Source: Saturnia japonica (taxonomy: Eukaryota > Arthropoda > Insecta > Lepidoptera > Saturniidae). Taken from it: 64,000 nucleotides of DNA. Shown here one piece after another: positions 1 through 12,317 of this stretch (position 1 is the stretch's first letter; every line of letters starts with the position of its first letter). The notes under the pieces are model-generated. The model was given only the letters and a program-made list of their open reading frames with translations, was not told the DNA's origin and made no database searches. A program made the position numbers and the translations under genes. The stretch lies in assembly GCA_033032175.1 (NCBI GenBank), contig CM065325.1, positions 5,980,930 to 6,044,929 of the forward strand. Direction: 5' to 3'.

Positions 1-159
1 CGATTTTTTTTATTTTACGTAGGTAATTTATTATTTCCTAAAATAATGAATTTAATAAATACTTTCCTGTACTTAAATAAAAACTAATCAGCAAAATTTA
101 AGAGAAAAATCAAGAAAACCTACATAAAATTGAGCACGATTTTTTTTTGCAAATTGTGT

Positions 160-330
160 CGATTCTACATTAGCCGAAGGAACTTCGTTCCTACCGGGTG
201 TCCCACGACACCACATTCTTTTTTCAAGAATAATATAAGAAGGACTTTGGCTGTGTGTATGTTTTTATTTTTCTTTTTGTGGTCGTCGAATTTGTTTGCT
301 GGACGTCTGAACATGACGGGGAAAAAGGGC
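160..330 (+). repeat. dispersed repeat, GGAACTTcGTTcctACCGGGTGTC family
   Basis: The block GGAACTTCGTTCCTACCGGG followed by TGTCCCACGACACC has a second copy at 10,611-10,640 right beside the mariner end. Origin unknown; probably a fragment of a mobile element. Confidence 0.4.
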
Positions 331-3300
331 AATTTTCGTCATTTTAAAAAGCTCTTAGTTTTTATAATAATTAATTTATGAAAAAAATCAAAACATAGGG
401 ACATGTTAGTGGTAGATATAAATTTTACGTTATAAAAATATTTGCTCTAATACCATTATCCAGGGAGGAAACGGGGTAATACGTTTTTATGGGTAAAACT
501 CTGCCCGCGTTTCCTCTTAAAAGTGTCGATAATGTGTATGTGATGCTTTTCATCTCGCAAGCGTCACTAGGCTATGGTTACCGCTTACCATCAGTCGGAC
601 CGCAAGTATATTTGCTACCCTCGTGGTTGAAGAACATACGTTGATCTAAAACAGCGACTCAAACAATTGGTTCCGTAGAAAAGCCATCAGGTTTCGGCGA
701 ATTCTTACATTCTTTGAATTGTAAAATTATTTAGGCTGTAAAATAATTCTACTGTTACAAATATTATTTTGGAATAATAATGCTATTACATTGTAATGAT
801 GTTTTTTTTCTTTAATTTTAAATTTAACTGTTTTCCATTTGTTATCTTTTAATGATTCTATAAAATAAATAAAATTCCGTTGTTTTAAAGATTAGGAACA
901 TGTTAGATTACATTTAATATATAAACCAGATAAAAACACTACACGCGTCCCTCTACGGATTTACTGTAGGATGTCAAATATAGGTACCGTTTTTTGTTAC
1001 TATCTGATTATTGACAATTGTTTAAATTTTTTTTATAGGGGAATCTTTCTTATAGATATATACCCCCTGAATACATGACGCGACGGTTCGTTAACGAATA
1101 AGAATATATAAGAATTCGCGGCACAATGTACCCGCTTAAGCTTAACGTATTTTCTACATGATCGGATAGTTTTGTTTTATAAGCAATTGAAGACCAAATA
1201 TCATATTACCCACATTTGTTAAAATGTAATATGTTCGGTTACAGTTCAGAGTGCACATGTAAATTTTGTCATTATTATATTTCATACTTTTGTGGTGTTA
1301 TAATATTATTTTATCATGTAAATATTGATATATTAACTGATTCTCGACAACGTATTTTGTGTGGTCTTTGCCTTTGCAGGCTTATGGCTAATCACTAATC
1401 ATAAGTTTTGAGCATGCGTAAATCTACATATGGCATGTATGAAAAAGTGTTATTTGATCCGTAGTTAACTCGACCAATGGTCAGATTTTGTAACAAATGC
1501 TTAAAATCATGGCCGAGGCGTTTTATGTTTCATAGTTAAGCCAACCAATTGTCAAATATATGACATTTGTTAGATAATTTAACCGGTCGAAATGGACTAT
1601 AACCATTAGTTACCATTTTAGCTATGGTTAATCTGACTAATGGTTATAGTAATTTTTACTACAGATCAAAAAACTAGGCCTTAGTCTCTTGAAGACAAAC
1701 ACTTGAAGAAAATTTGTGGTTGTGGTATTTAGTCACGCGTCTCTAAATATACCTAAATAAACCGTACAGAGGTTTTATTATAATTGAGGTACATATAATT
1801 GAAAGTTTTTTCAGTGCGATGTAGTGGTAACACTGGTATGTCACAAATGTACGTCGTTTTTGTTTAATGGCGTAGTTGGAAATGTTAGAATCCACTCGCG
1901 CTACTGCGAAAATCTCCTGATTGACTACAAGCCTTCACTCACTCAGCAGCTCTGTCGGCATCATTTTAATTAACTATTTATCTGTCATCATACCATATGT
2001 CTGCTGAGGTATGCAGAAGGATTACATAATTATTTCTCTGTATCTTTGAAAATATTTTTTTACTATCATTACATTAATTAATACTCCAATTAGAGATCAC
2101 ACGTGACTCCTGTTTCTTAATTTTTTTTATACTTTTAAAAGATTTCATATTTAAATCATACATAAGTGATAGATAATAATAAAACGTAATTTCAAATTAT
2201 TTTGTGAAAACGAACATAATATATAATATATTAAAACTCTCCGTGTTACTTTTATGAAAAAAAAAGGTCATAAGCATAGAACAGTATAAATACTAATAAA
2301 AATGTCAGAGGACACGTCTGAAATTTTTGTATCTCATTTGTTCAAGCGATTTATTCCTTTAGCAAGAATTCGTTTCTTTTATAATAAAACCTTTTAGTTT
2401 CTAAAATGTGAGAATGCGTAAAAGGCCTTTGTCATCGAGTTATACTGAGGATGTAGGTACTTACGTCACAATGTACATATTATAGCCGTTCGCGTCGCGT
2501 CGTTACCTATCGGTTGTTACGGTACATCGCTCGTGTACTCGTTGTATCGCTAACAAGCGTTCCTACGAGAGCTTTTGTTCTGAGCACAAATGCGCATTCA
2601 TTTTTATATACGTAGATAGGTAATACTTATCGTCGAAGAAGACGTTATGTAAGAGTTTCTTTTTAAATTTTAATTTTTTAATATTAAATTTTTAGTTTTA
2701 TTTAGGGATCTTTTATCGCCAAGGATATGCCAGTCCAATAAAATTATTACTTAGGTACCTACTACATAACGACTTGTTTTGTTGTGTTGCGTTTTGAAAT
2801 CTTCCACTAATTATCATTTACTTTACTAAATGGTTTTCGCGATTGGATTTGGTATTGGATCCATTTCACGGGATGGACCTACATATCTATAAGGTAGAAA
2901 ATCTAGTGATGCTCATAATCTCTTCTGACGTTCTAAATGGTCTGCCTTCAACAGATTCTTAAAAATAATTGACGTTATCTTTCTGCTAGCTTTCTGAAAA
3001 ATACAATAATACAAGTTTATATTTTTAAAACGAGTTATGTGAAGCTTAGTTTTATAAATCGTAGCTACACTTTTCCATGAAGTCACTTATTAAACTTTTG
3101 ACATAAAATTTACATTTTTGGTTGATAATTTAATGAATGCTATACAGTATGGTGCTTGAAGTGCTGAGTGAAAGTCCACCCACACCCACGCCTAAGAGCT
3201 TAACCACACATCGACGAATCGTTATTCTTTCGGAATCGTGATTTGATATGATTTGTTTTTATTTTTTCAGTCGCACATAACCGCTTATGGCCGCATTCAC

Positions 3301-3945
3301 ACGTCGATGAATCGTAAAAAATCACAATTATGTCCAATAGGCACCAACCGGAGGTAATTACAAAACGATATAAATTGTAGTTGAAACCTAATATTATAAT
3401 CATCATTCAATCAATTTTTTGTGAAATAATATTGGTTTATATCTAATTTAATATTTCAATTGATAAATAAGATCAAAAATTTTGCGTCGTAGTTCATGTC
3501 AAACGAAACGCCAATAACAGCGCATGACGCGGAATTCCGACTGCGTGTGGCCGCTCTTATTGTATTTGTATTAACGAACTGACGGATGTATGTGTGAAAG
3601 GGAAACTTAAGAAAAACTGCTGCATATATCATTTCTACAGTAAAAGTTACTATTATGAACAACTTTAAAAAATAAATGAACTCCAGTAACAGGTGCGCAG
3701 ATATTCCACCATAGCTCTAACTATTCGTACTTCTCGATAAGTAACTTCCGTTGTTTTTATTTCTCCAGTAAAATAAGCACCGACGGAGTTGAAAACTTCG
3801 TCCATACGTGTGTACCGTCATCTGGAGCAAGGCAGCAAAAGTTACTTTTTTTTTATATGAAAGTTGTAATTATATTAGGGATGCCCGGTTGCCTTATTAT
3901 TATCGTATTTCGATGAATATTTCTTCCAGCGATTTATTTAGTATA
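331..3945. other. intergenic AT-rich DNA, no gene seen
   Basis: Open frames are short and lack family motifs. It contains a palindromic block near 1.46-1.66 kb and a pair of related direct repeats near 3.21 and 3.29 kb (CGACGAATCGT / CGATGAATCGT). Otherwise nothing I can assign. Confidence 0.6.
1596..1650. repeat. 15-bp perfect inverted repeat
   Basis: ACTATAACCATTAGT at 1596-1610 is the exact reverse complement of 1636-1650, with 25 bp between. It belongs to a larger block from about 1460 with further imperfect symmetry. Confidence 0.7.
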
Positions 3946-4165
3946 TTATCCATACTCAAATTATACATGCGAAAGTAACTCTGTCTGTCTTCGTTTTCAC
4001 GCCTAAGCCGCTGAACCAATTTTGATAAATTTTGGTATAGAGATAGATTGGATATTAGGAAAGCACATAGGCTACTTTTTGTAGTGAAAATAAACTTTAA
4101 GGAATGAAAATATGGGATGAAAATTTGTAAGAAGAAAATATGGGAGCATCAATTCGCATGTGCTG
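3946..4165 (+). repeat. Helitron-like Lepidoptera repeat fragment
   Basis: Contains GCGAAAGTAACTCTGTCTGT followed by TTTTCACGCCTAAGCCGCTG and AACCAATTTTGAT, a sequence type repeated many times in the window (compare 14.32 and 23.17 kb). Class assignment is from general knowledge of Lepidoptera repeats. Confidence 0.5.
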
Positions 4166-4189
4166 TATTGTTGAAATTACATCGCTTTC

Positions 4190-4350
4190 CACGCCAACTG
4201 ATTTGTTGATTTATTGTCATTTATGTACTTTAGATTCAAATAATAATATAAATACCCCGCACAGCACCAAACAGTTAAACTATCTGTGTTTCTTATATGT
4301 ATAAGTTTGTGATTGTGTCCATAGTGTTACCAGAATGTGCGAAATCCCGA
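4190..4350 (+). mobile_element. BEL/Pao-like LTR end, fragment
   Basis: Shares CACGCCAACTG-TTTGTTGATT with the copy at 15,360 and ends GTGCGAAATCCCGAC where that copy has ATGGTGACCCCGAC, a sequence commonly seen at the LTR/leader boundary of insect BEL/Pao elements. It has TATAAATA at about 4249. Tentative. Confidence 0.35.
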
Positions 4351-4763
4351 CAAAATATTTTTTAAATCAAAATATCAACATCTTTATGTAAATCTTCAAA
4401 ACAACCTACCTGAACTACCTACCTGTAGGAAACCTACAAAAATTTACAAAATTAGACGAGACGAGCTGAATCTTTACGTAAATCTGACACGTATTCTGCG
4501 TTTATGCAGAAAGCTAGAAATCCACGTACACAGGTAGTCGAGTAGACCATATGCCCGAAGTTTATGCAGAAGAACACGGTGCCAAACCATATAAAACGCT
4601 TTTGCTATGTCGAAAGCGTAGCAGCAGGTGCATATTTATACGTCCACCCCTATGACATTGTGTCATCTCCACCTATAATGTTGTTTTTAAATCTCGTCTT
4701 TGTATTAAGCTCCTTGTAGATATAACAGCGATGTATGTAAAGATTCGGCTTTAAAAAAAGACG

Positions 4764-4990
4764 GCGGTTACTCAGTTCAAATGGTTTTTTTAAATGGATG
4801 TTCAGCCATAACTTCTTTGTTTATGAACTTCATTTCGATGATTTTTTTTTTGTTTGGCTGGAGATATCTCAAGGGTGATCTCATTTTATTTTCATTAGCA
4901 TTGGACCTTCAACTTCGAAGATACACTAAGGAACTCTCCAAAATCATTGAAGTTGGTTTTCTATTTTGTTACAAATTGTCTTGTTGTTTT
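4764..4990 (+). repeat. dispersed repeat, family X copy 1
   Basis: About 220 bp starting GGCGGTTACTCAGTTCAAAT and ending AAAATCATTGAAGTTGG. Related copies lie at 27,418-27,620 (+) and 57,165-57,362 (-). No coding content; nature unknown. Confidence 0.7.
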
Positions 4991-5040
4991 CACCTATCAT
5001 CAGTGTTTTCTTGTGATCTGATAAATTCTTTGTCTTCTTA

Positions 5041-6205
5041 ATTTCTTATGGCTACTGATGGAATCGTTCTATCAGATTGGTGTGCTCTAGAAGCTGGTGT
5101 TCCCTAAGGCGGCATTCTATCTCCGTTACTTTTTTCTATTTTTATAAACATACTTACGCCTATTTTACAATCCCACTACCATCTCTATGCTGATGACCTG
5201 CAATTGTATCTGCATTGCGAAATAAAGAATCTTCTTTCTATAATCAATAATTTAAACAAGGACCTCTCTAGTTTACTTTCCTGGTCTGAATCTTACGGGA
5301 TTTATGTTAATCCAACTAAGTGTCAATCCATTATAATTGTTAGCTCAAAACAGCTTGCTAAAATAGACTTTAATTCATTGACTCCTCTTCAATACAATAA
5401 ATGTACCATTCCTTACTCAACTACGGTGAAAAATCTTGGTATCATCTTCGATACTAAATTATGCTGGGCAGACCAAGTCAAGGAAGTTAGTAGAAAATTT
5501 TATGCTTCTCTTCATTCTCTCATGCGTTTGAAAAACTTTCTTCCTGTTAATACTAAGATTTCCCTAGTGAATACTCTTCTTCTACCACTTATGGATTATA
5601 CAGACGTTGCTTACTTGGACCTCTCAGAAGATCTCTTAAATAAATTTAATCGTCTACTCAATAACTGTATCCGTTTCATCTTCCGTCTTCGGAAGTTTGA
5701 TCATGTTTCTGAATACCGAGCCAGGTTGAAATGGCTACCTATTCGGCAACGTAGGAATATAAGAATACTTTGTCTTCTTTTCTCCGTACTTAATAATCCC
5801 AAATCCCCTAAATATTTAAAAACACTATTTCAATCTCTCGCGGATACGCATAATAGACAGCTAAGGTCTTCTGATTCTTTAATTCTCAGTATACCAAGTC
5901 ATCATACTAATTTCCGCGACCAATCCTTCGCCGTTACAGCAGCACGACTGTGGAATTCGCTTCCTATCAATATCCAACTGGCCAACTCTCGAAATTCCTT
6001 CAAGTATTCGCTACGTAGGTTTTACTTGGAGCAATTGAATATTGGCTAGGTTTTTTCTCTTTTTTTTTTGCTTAACATTATGCACACCTTGCATATACCT
6101 TTCCCTTGCTCCCTTGGAAGATTGGCAGAGAATGCTTTTTAGCATTAAGTCCTCCATTTGTACTTTTTTTTTTGTGCAATAAAGAATATAATAATAATAT
6201 TCTGA
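5041..6205 (+). mobile_element. non-LTR retrotransposon (CR1/Jockey type), 5'-truncated
   Basis: Begins inside the reverse transcriptase and ends with the 3' untranslated tail TTGTGCAATAAAGAATATAA plus a short TAA repeat. The 5' part of the element (endonuclease, RT fingers) is missing. Confidence 0.85.
5048..6049 (+). pseudogene. reverse transcriptase C-terminal part, inactivated
   Basis: Reads ATDGIVLSDWCALEAGVP, then a stop where the family has Gln, then GGILSPLLFSIFIN, the catalytic LYADDLQLYLH, the palm/thumb block KNLGIIFDTKLCW and the C-terminal LWNSLP...RRFYLEQ. The ORF from 5204 is open to 6049 (281 residues), so the single stop near 5106 is the visible lesion besides truncation. 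RT of a LINE copies RNA at the target site. Confidence 0.88.
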
Positions 6206-7559
6206 AAGTTTATAGATCATGAACTTTAAGGTGGTTTTAAATCTTGCAACAAACTTATTTCTTCATCGTTAAGAGTATTATTATAATTTAAATCTATAAG
6301 GGCTTTCTGAATAGGGTCTTTCAGTTGTAAAAACCTTGTAACCATGTGAGCAATTGAGGAACATCTAATTTTAAGTGGACAGTCCTTTTATTTCTGACGA
6401 GTTAATATTTATTTAAACAAAACGTACGAGTAGATGAAACTTGAAGTTCGGTGAAGCTGCAAAAGCCGCAGCGGCTTCAAGACCCCTAAGCCTAACAGTA
6501 TAGTCAGATCTAAAAAAAAATAAAAAAATAGTTAAAAGTTATTAGTATTTTATTTATCACTTTGCAACTTTTTTGATCAGTTCTTCGTATTCCTTAGGAT
6601 GTTTCGATTGTAACTGTTGAAAAACAAGAAAACCCACTTGACATATAGCTATTCTCAACGTCGTTGTCATCAACATCGTCATCTGTTGTTGTTGAATTGT
6701 TGAATTCGTTTACAAACAGGTAGCCGATCCTACAAAATGTACTTAAAAAGTTAGTTTTATATATTTAATTTATAATGTATTTGCAGGTACCTAATACAAT
6801 TTGGAAAACTCTATTAATATCAACTAATTACTCGTGTAGCACAATAAGACACACCTTGTTGATGACCGCATATTAAACGTAAGGACCTATGATAATAATA
6901 AACCCATGAGGGCTATCAATAAAAACAATACTTTTTAGCTAATTACACTTAGCACTTACAACACTTATAATAATATTAGACCTTGATACTTTAATTTTCA
7001 TAACAGTAGTAAATGATTGAAATTCGACTTTTGCTGACGATTTTGTCCGACCAGATCGCAATCAGCACACATCAGGTGTAAGAAAAATTTGCATTGCTCG
7101 CACGACGGATCGTAAACAACTTACGAATTGATTCGTATCACAACAGTAATCGCATTATAGCAATTTGCATTGCATTGCAACGTCGCATCGCAGTTTTGTG
7201 TTTTACATTCGCCATAGTGGTACTTTTAGGCGTGTCGCATTCCTGGATTAGTCGGTGCATATCAAGTAAACAAGTAGGTTTTGTTGAGATCTGTGTCCGA
7301 CTGAATCGCGAATACCATGTACATACTTAGATAGTGATACATCCGTTACATTCGCTTTCTTTAGGTTTGTTGCGTTTCAGTATGAATCAATCTATATACA
7401 GTTGCGGAGAGGCTTGCAGGTTGGTATGATAGCAGCAACCGGCGCGGCGCGGCGATGATCTGTCGATCTCTCGGTGGTAGTTGTTCTTTTTTTATATTTT
7501 ACTGTTCTTTTTATCATTAGAGTGCAGTTACTTGACGTGCTACAAACATTACTATTTAC
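6206..7559. other. intergenic, no gene; LINE 3'-tail fragment near 7.4 kb
   Basis: No supported coding region. 7,400-7,500 (GAGGCTTGCAGGTTGGTATG, then GATAGCAGCAACC and TCTCGGTGGTAG) resembles the 3' untranslated part of the LINE fragment at 33.3 kb. A short direct repeat TGTCCGACyrgATCGC occurs near 7047 and 7296. Confidence 0.5.
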
Positions 7560-8118
7560 AGTAATAATCTTCTAAACTATGTGTCCAAATAACATGCTAT
7601 AAAAAGCAAAATTTAACTTCATTAAATTGCGTTAATGATGAAGTAACATTAATTGTTCGTAAGGATTAATATGCCTTGTCTAAAAACAATGCTTATAAAT
7701 CATATTTTAATTTTCAGTAAATCTTTATCACAAAATACCTTTATGTGGCTTACATATAAGAGATAGACATATGCTATCGCTGACTTTTTTAAAGATATAC
7801 TAAAGACCAATATTTTATAGTACATTATATTTCCGTATCATTAAAATTACGCCAGCGCACGAGGATAAAACACTTCAGGAAAGCCTCGACATCCGACTTA
7901 TCTAACAAAAATCAATATTTTTATTAGATAAGATTTTTGGTAGCTGAATTGTAACTATTTATAGCCTAATATTCGATACCCTATACTATTCTTCGTGAGT
8001 CTGGCTATCATATACAAAAATAATTTTTCGAATCCGACTGGTAGTTCCAGAGATTAGTGTGTTTGAACAAACAAAGAAAAAAAAAACTCTTTCGCTTTAT
8101 TATATTATTATAGATTTC
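7560..8118 (-). mobile_element. Helitron-like element, copy of the 35.5-kb family, 3' end missing
   Basis: Reverse orientation. Its reverse complement begins with the AATAAAGCGAAAGAG type start, contains the block AATCTCTGGAACTACCAGTC and the later ATTGGTCTTTAGTATATCT block, in the same order as 35,537-35,900. The terminal hairpin and CTAG are not seen. Confidence 0.6.
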
Positions 8119-9318
8119 TTAAATGTGTTTTTCCTAGCAACGCCGTATCTCCATTATATCTTCATAAAAATTAATGCACAAAACATTATTTTAAATCTTT
8201 AAGCTATTGACGAAACATATACTATAGTTAAAAATAGTTAAATAGTTAAAAATTACTATTTACGAAGTATTCAGTCAGCAAACAGAAAATATTTTCACTT
8301 TACACTGATTTAAACGCGACCAAATAAATATTTTACATGACAATTCTGACTTTCTCGAAATGATTTTATAGTAATAAAATCAGTTGCACCATTTTATATT
8401 TCACAGGCGTTTTTACTCATATATTTAAAATTCCATTTCGCTACGACCAATAAATGCGAAAAAACGAAATAGTGCGGCCGGTTCAATCGGTAGCCGGTAG
8501 TAATGGGTGCGCATTGCACTATTTTACATTGCATGACGTACACAGAGCTCACTCGATAATAAATTATCGGAAAATTGCACGAAATATCACCTGAGGCTGG
8601 ACTGCTCGAGCTAACCGTATTTATTGAGAATACCTACCTACACGTTAGAAGTATGAAAACGCAATTTCCAACAAACCAAAACTAACTTACGCCTTTATTG
8701 TTTATAAGGTATAGGATATGAAAGTTAAGATATTTCTTGGATATATATATATATATATATGTTCATAGATAAAATATATTATTTCACAGAATAGGAAAGA
8801 TTTGGATTTTAGAACATCAAAGAAAATGTGTTTTGTGCTTCAATTTAAGTGTTTATAATTTGTACTAAATTAATAAACTATGGATCAGCAGTTTCAAGGT
8901 ATAAATCTATTATCAGGATTTAAATTGTTACATCAATTCATTAAAGTTTGTAGTGTATTATAAGAAAGTTTACATAAAGCGCGGTGGGAGCTAAACAGAA
9001 AAAAGTGTCCGACCAGGCCGACAATAAAAAAACTCATACTTAAATAGGATTTTCAAAATTATGACAGTCGTGGATCAGACTCAGTTTTGTTATGACCATA
9101 TTTCCCCGCACTGTTGTATACCTGTACGAGTGGTCGATAGGTCGAGGCCCGCTGATTCGGGATTTTCAATTAAATTTTGTATGTAAGTACTGTTTATATT
9201 TTTATAATAATTATTATTAATAAAGTGTTTATTTAAACTATAAACTTTGTAAACAAAAACCAAATTTTTTTAATAAAAATCCTAACAATGCGTATGTACA
9301 AGTTTGGTCATCACTTAA
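8119..9318. other. intergenic AT-rich DNA
   Basis: No gene seen. Contains a (TA)n microsatellite at 8740-8760. Confidence 0.6.
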
Positions 9319-9320
9319 TA

Positions 9321-10602
9321 TAAGGTCCTTACATATGACATTAACGTTTTACATATATTGTAAAAGTAAAATAAAATAAAAAATATTATGAAATTATACA
9401 TTTAATCAATCGAAGTATGTACCATTATTATCTATGCACTTTCGCCATTTTAAAGGTAAGTTCATTGATTCCATTGCTGAAAAAATTGTGGGTGTAAGAA
9501 TCAATAAAATCTTTGAAGGTAGTTTGGACAGCCTCATCGGAATTGAATTTATTTTCCTTGCAAGAAATTGTCCAAATTCCAAATAAAGTGGTAATCTGTT
9601 GGAGCAATGTCCGGGGAATATGGTTGGTTTCGGAGACATTCCAACCACATTTCCTCTAATTTAGCGACCGTCGGTCGTAAAGTATGGGGTCTAGCGTTGT
9701 TCTGAAGCAGCAGTGGGCTTGAGATATTGACCAGTCTCGGTTATTTAACGGCTAGCTTTTCCATCATGGTTTGCATTGTTGATAATACAGATCTGCCGTT
9801 ATCGTTTGGACAGATCTTACGAAGCTGTAGTGTATGACACCAGCACTGGTCCACCAAATACTCACCAGTACCTTTTTCTGAGACGACTTTCGCTTGGGAC
9901 AGGATTTGGCCGGTTCTCCTAGGTTCAACCACTGTGATGAGCGGTTCCTATTGTTGTAAAGGATCCATTTTTCGTCACAAGTAACAATACGATTCAAAAT
10001 TCCCTCGTTATTGTGACGGTTGAGTAATGTAATCAATGCGTGTTTGTTTGTGTGTGTCAATTCATGCGGTACCCATTTCTTGAGCTTTTCGCTTTTCCTG
10101 TTTGTTTCAAGTGAATAATTTTTTTTTATCGCTCAAAGAGATGCCTACCGCTAACTCTGTGGTTTGCGAATGATCCGCTTCAACGATCACCTTTGATTCT
10201 TCATTTTCAACTAGGGTATCCGGCCGTCCACGGGGTTTGTTTCGTAGGTCAAAATTTCCAGAACGAAAACGTTGGAACCAAAAACGTACCGTGTTTTCTT
10301 TTACAGTAGCTTTCCCATACACATCATTAATCCTTAGAGCTGATTCTGCAGCACTGATGCCACAATGGAACTTATATTCGTAAATAAGGCGATATTTTAA
10401 ATTTTCTATTTTGTAAAAAGAACTAAGTAAAAAAGAAAAATAAAATGGTGCCAAAACAAATGAATCACTAAATTCGAAACACAAATACACAAGCCTAAAT
10501 TTGGAATAAATTTGAATTTGGAATTTCTAACCAGACGCCAGATATTTGAGGTGAAAGTGACCAGTTCAACAAAACGCCAATTTCATATGTAGGGAACTAA
10601 TA
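9321..10602 (-). mobile_element. DD34D mariner, full length, inactive
   Basis: About 1.28 kb. Left end TAAGGTCCTTACATATGACA and right end (reverse complement) TTAGTTCCCTACATATGAAA are terminal inverted repeats of about 30 bp with TA at both outer edges. Transposase is on the minus strand and fills the element. The ends fit the cecropia/irritans type mariners of moths. Confidence 0.92.
9406..10490 (-). pseudogene. mariner transposase, broken
   Basis: Cut-and-paste transposase. In order: helix-turn-helix block with NTVRFWFQRFRSGNFDLRNK and PRGRP, then VTCDEKWILYNN (first catalytic Asp present), WTSAGVIHYSF, then QNNARPH where the family has HDNARPH, then YSPDIAPTDYHF (third Asp, 34 residues on). 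The second catalytic Asp is replaced by Asn. At least two frame changes (near 9.76 and 10.1 kb) and a stop near 9.56 kb split the frame, so no active enzyme is expected. Confidence 0.9.
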
Positions 10603-10879
10603 TATAGGGAAAGGAACTTTGTTGTCACCGGGTGTCCTCACGAGTTTTTTTTAAATACCATCACTGATTTAAACATTATCGTGGGCTATTCCAATTTTTT
10701 TTTGTGAAATGAAAAATAATTAGAATATGAATAAAGCCTATTTACAGCTTTTCAAAATATTCCCATCCAAACCCAATGCATTTAAGAATCCGCGTGAACC
10801 AGTTTTCGAAACATTTGAAAAATGTACTCATGTTGCGGGTGGTCGAAAAATAACCGGCCAAAATTCTTTCACGGGCTCT

Positions 10880-11082
10880 TCTGCAGTGTTACCTTTTTGT
10901 CAACATAGCATTATCTTACCGAGAATATTTTCAGCAATGGAATAAATGAACTACCTATAAAATGGCGAAAATGCATAGATAATAATTCTACATATTTCGA
11001 TTGATTAAACGAATAATTTCTTAATATTTTTATCGTTTTACTTTTTCCATATAAAACGGTAATTTCAGACCTACCATTATAA
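10880..11082 (+). mobile_element. mariner 3' remnant, internally deleted
   Basis: Plus strand reads IFSAME, (stop), then MNYL with a shifted frame, KWRKCIDNN and TYFD, the C-terminus of the same mariner type as its neighbour, followed by AAAACGGTAATTTCAGACCTAC, a decayed terminal repeat. The 10,727-10,880 part just upstream is not recognised. Confidence 0.65.
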
Positions 11083-11412
11083 TAACTTATCTCATGACTT
11101 AATTATACATAAAAGACATAACTCATACCTTTTTCACCGAGTGATCCCGAAATACAACAAAGAAAGTCGTGGAAATGTTTATTTTATTACTATGTGTAAC
11201 ACCAAGATACATGTAATTAAATTACTCAATTAATTATTATCAAACAGTACATTTGAGTCTTTGGTTAAAATATAGTGAAAGTACCTATAACGACGTAGTA
11301 ATAACATTAATTAACTTATTATATAAATAAAATACATGAATGTCTGTGCCACATCCCTATTATATATAAATACAAGTTCAAAGATTGCCAAATAGATCTT
11401 TTTGTAATAAAA

Positions 11413-11845
11413 ATGTGATGACATACGGCACAGAGACGTGGTCGCTCACTGTGGGCCTCATAAGAAAGCTCAAGGTCGCTCAGCGAGCTATGGAGAGGGC
11501 TATGCTTGGTGTGTCTCTACGAGATCGAATCAGAAATGAGGAGATCCGTAGACAAACTAAGGTAACCGACATAGCCAAAAGGATTAGCAAGTTGAAGTGG
11601 CAGTGGGCGGGGCACATAGTTCGGAGAACTGGCGGCCGTTGGGGCAGAAAGGTTCTCGAGTGGAGACCACGCACCGGAAAGCGCAGCGTAGGACGGCCCC
11701 CCACTAGATGGAAAGACGACATAATAAAGGTCGCTGGGAGCCGTTGGGTGCAGGCCGCACAAGATCGGTCGTTCTGGAGATCTATGGGGGAGGCCTATGT
11801 TCAGCAGTGGACGTCCTGCGGCTGAAATGATGATGATGATGGTGA
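11413..11845 (+). mobile_element. RTE-type LINE, 5'-truncated copy
   Basis: Only the last 136 codons and a (GAT/ATG)n tail remain: VMTYGTETWSLTVGLIRK, KLKWQWAGHIVRR, GRPPTRWKDDI and QQWTSCG before TGA at 11,823. This C-terminal block is typical of RTE elements of Lepidoptera. It is about 93 percent identical in protein to the copy at 37.5 kb, so both are fairly young. Confidence 0.88.
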
Positions 11846-12317
11846 AAACATAAAATTACATAAAAGTTCAAATTACTTTTACAAGACAACCATTCACACG
11901 AACGCTATTACAGTGCGTTATAACTTATAACACTAACAAAGGAAAAAATGAAAGCACCTCCGCCTAAATATAAAGTGCAAGCCCTTTGTTCTCTTAGAAC
12001 GTTTTTATAACGCGTGTTGCCAAACCTTCCATGTAATATTTATTTGTCTATAAAAACAATTACTACCCGTGCGCGATAAGTTGAGACTCGCCTGGAATGC
12101 AACCCTCCGCCCGCTTCCCTGTAACTTCACCTCATATTCACATGTTGTACTGTAGGCAACGCCATTTTTTTAAACATCTTAGTATCATACTGGCTTACGT
12201 CACGCAACGACGACGCGCTCCGATTTTATAATCGTATTTGATACTGTTTCGTTAAAATAGTTATTAGAGTTACTGCTATATTTTATTGTTATTTTTTGTG
12301 TTAAGTTTATTGTTACA

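Noticed and set aside
130..381. 83-codon frame at the left edge
   Set aside because: Covers a dispersed repeat shared with 10.61 kb; no protein-like pattern.
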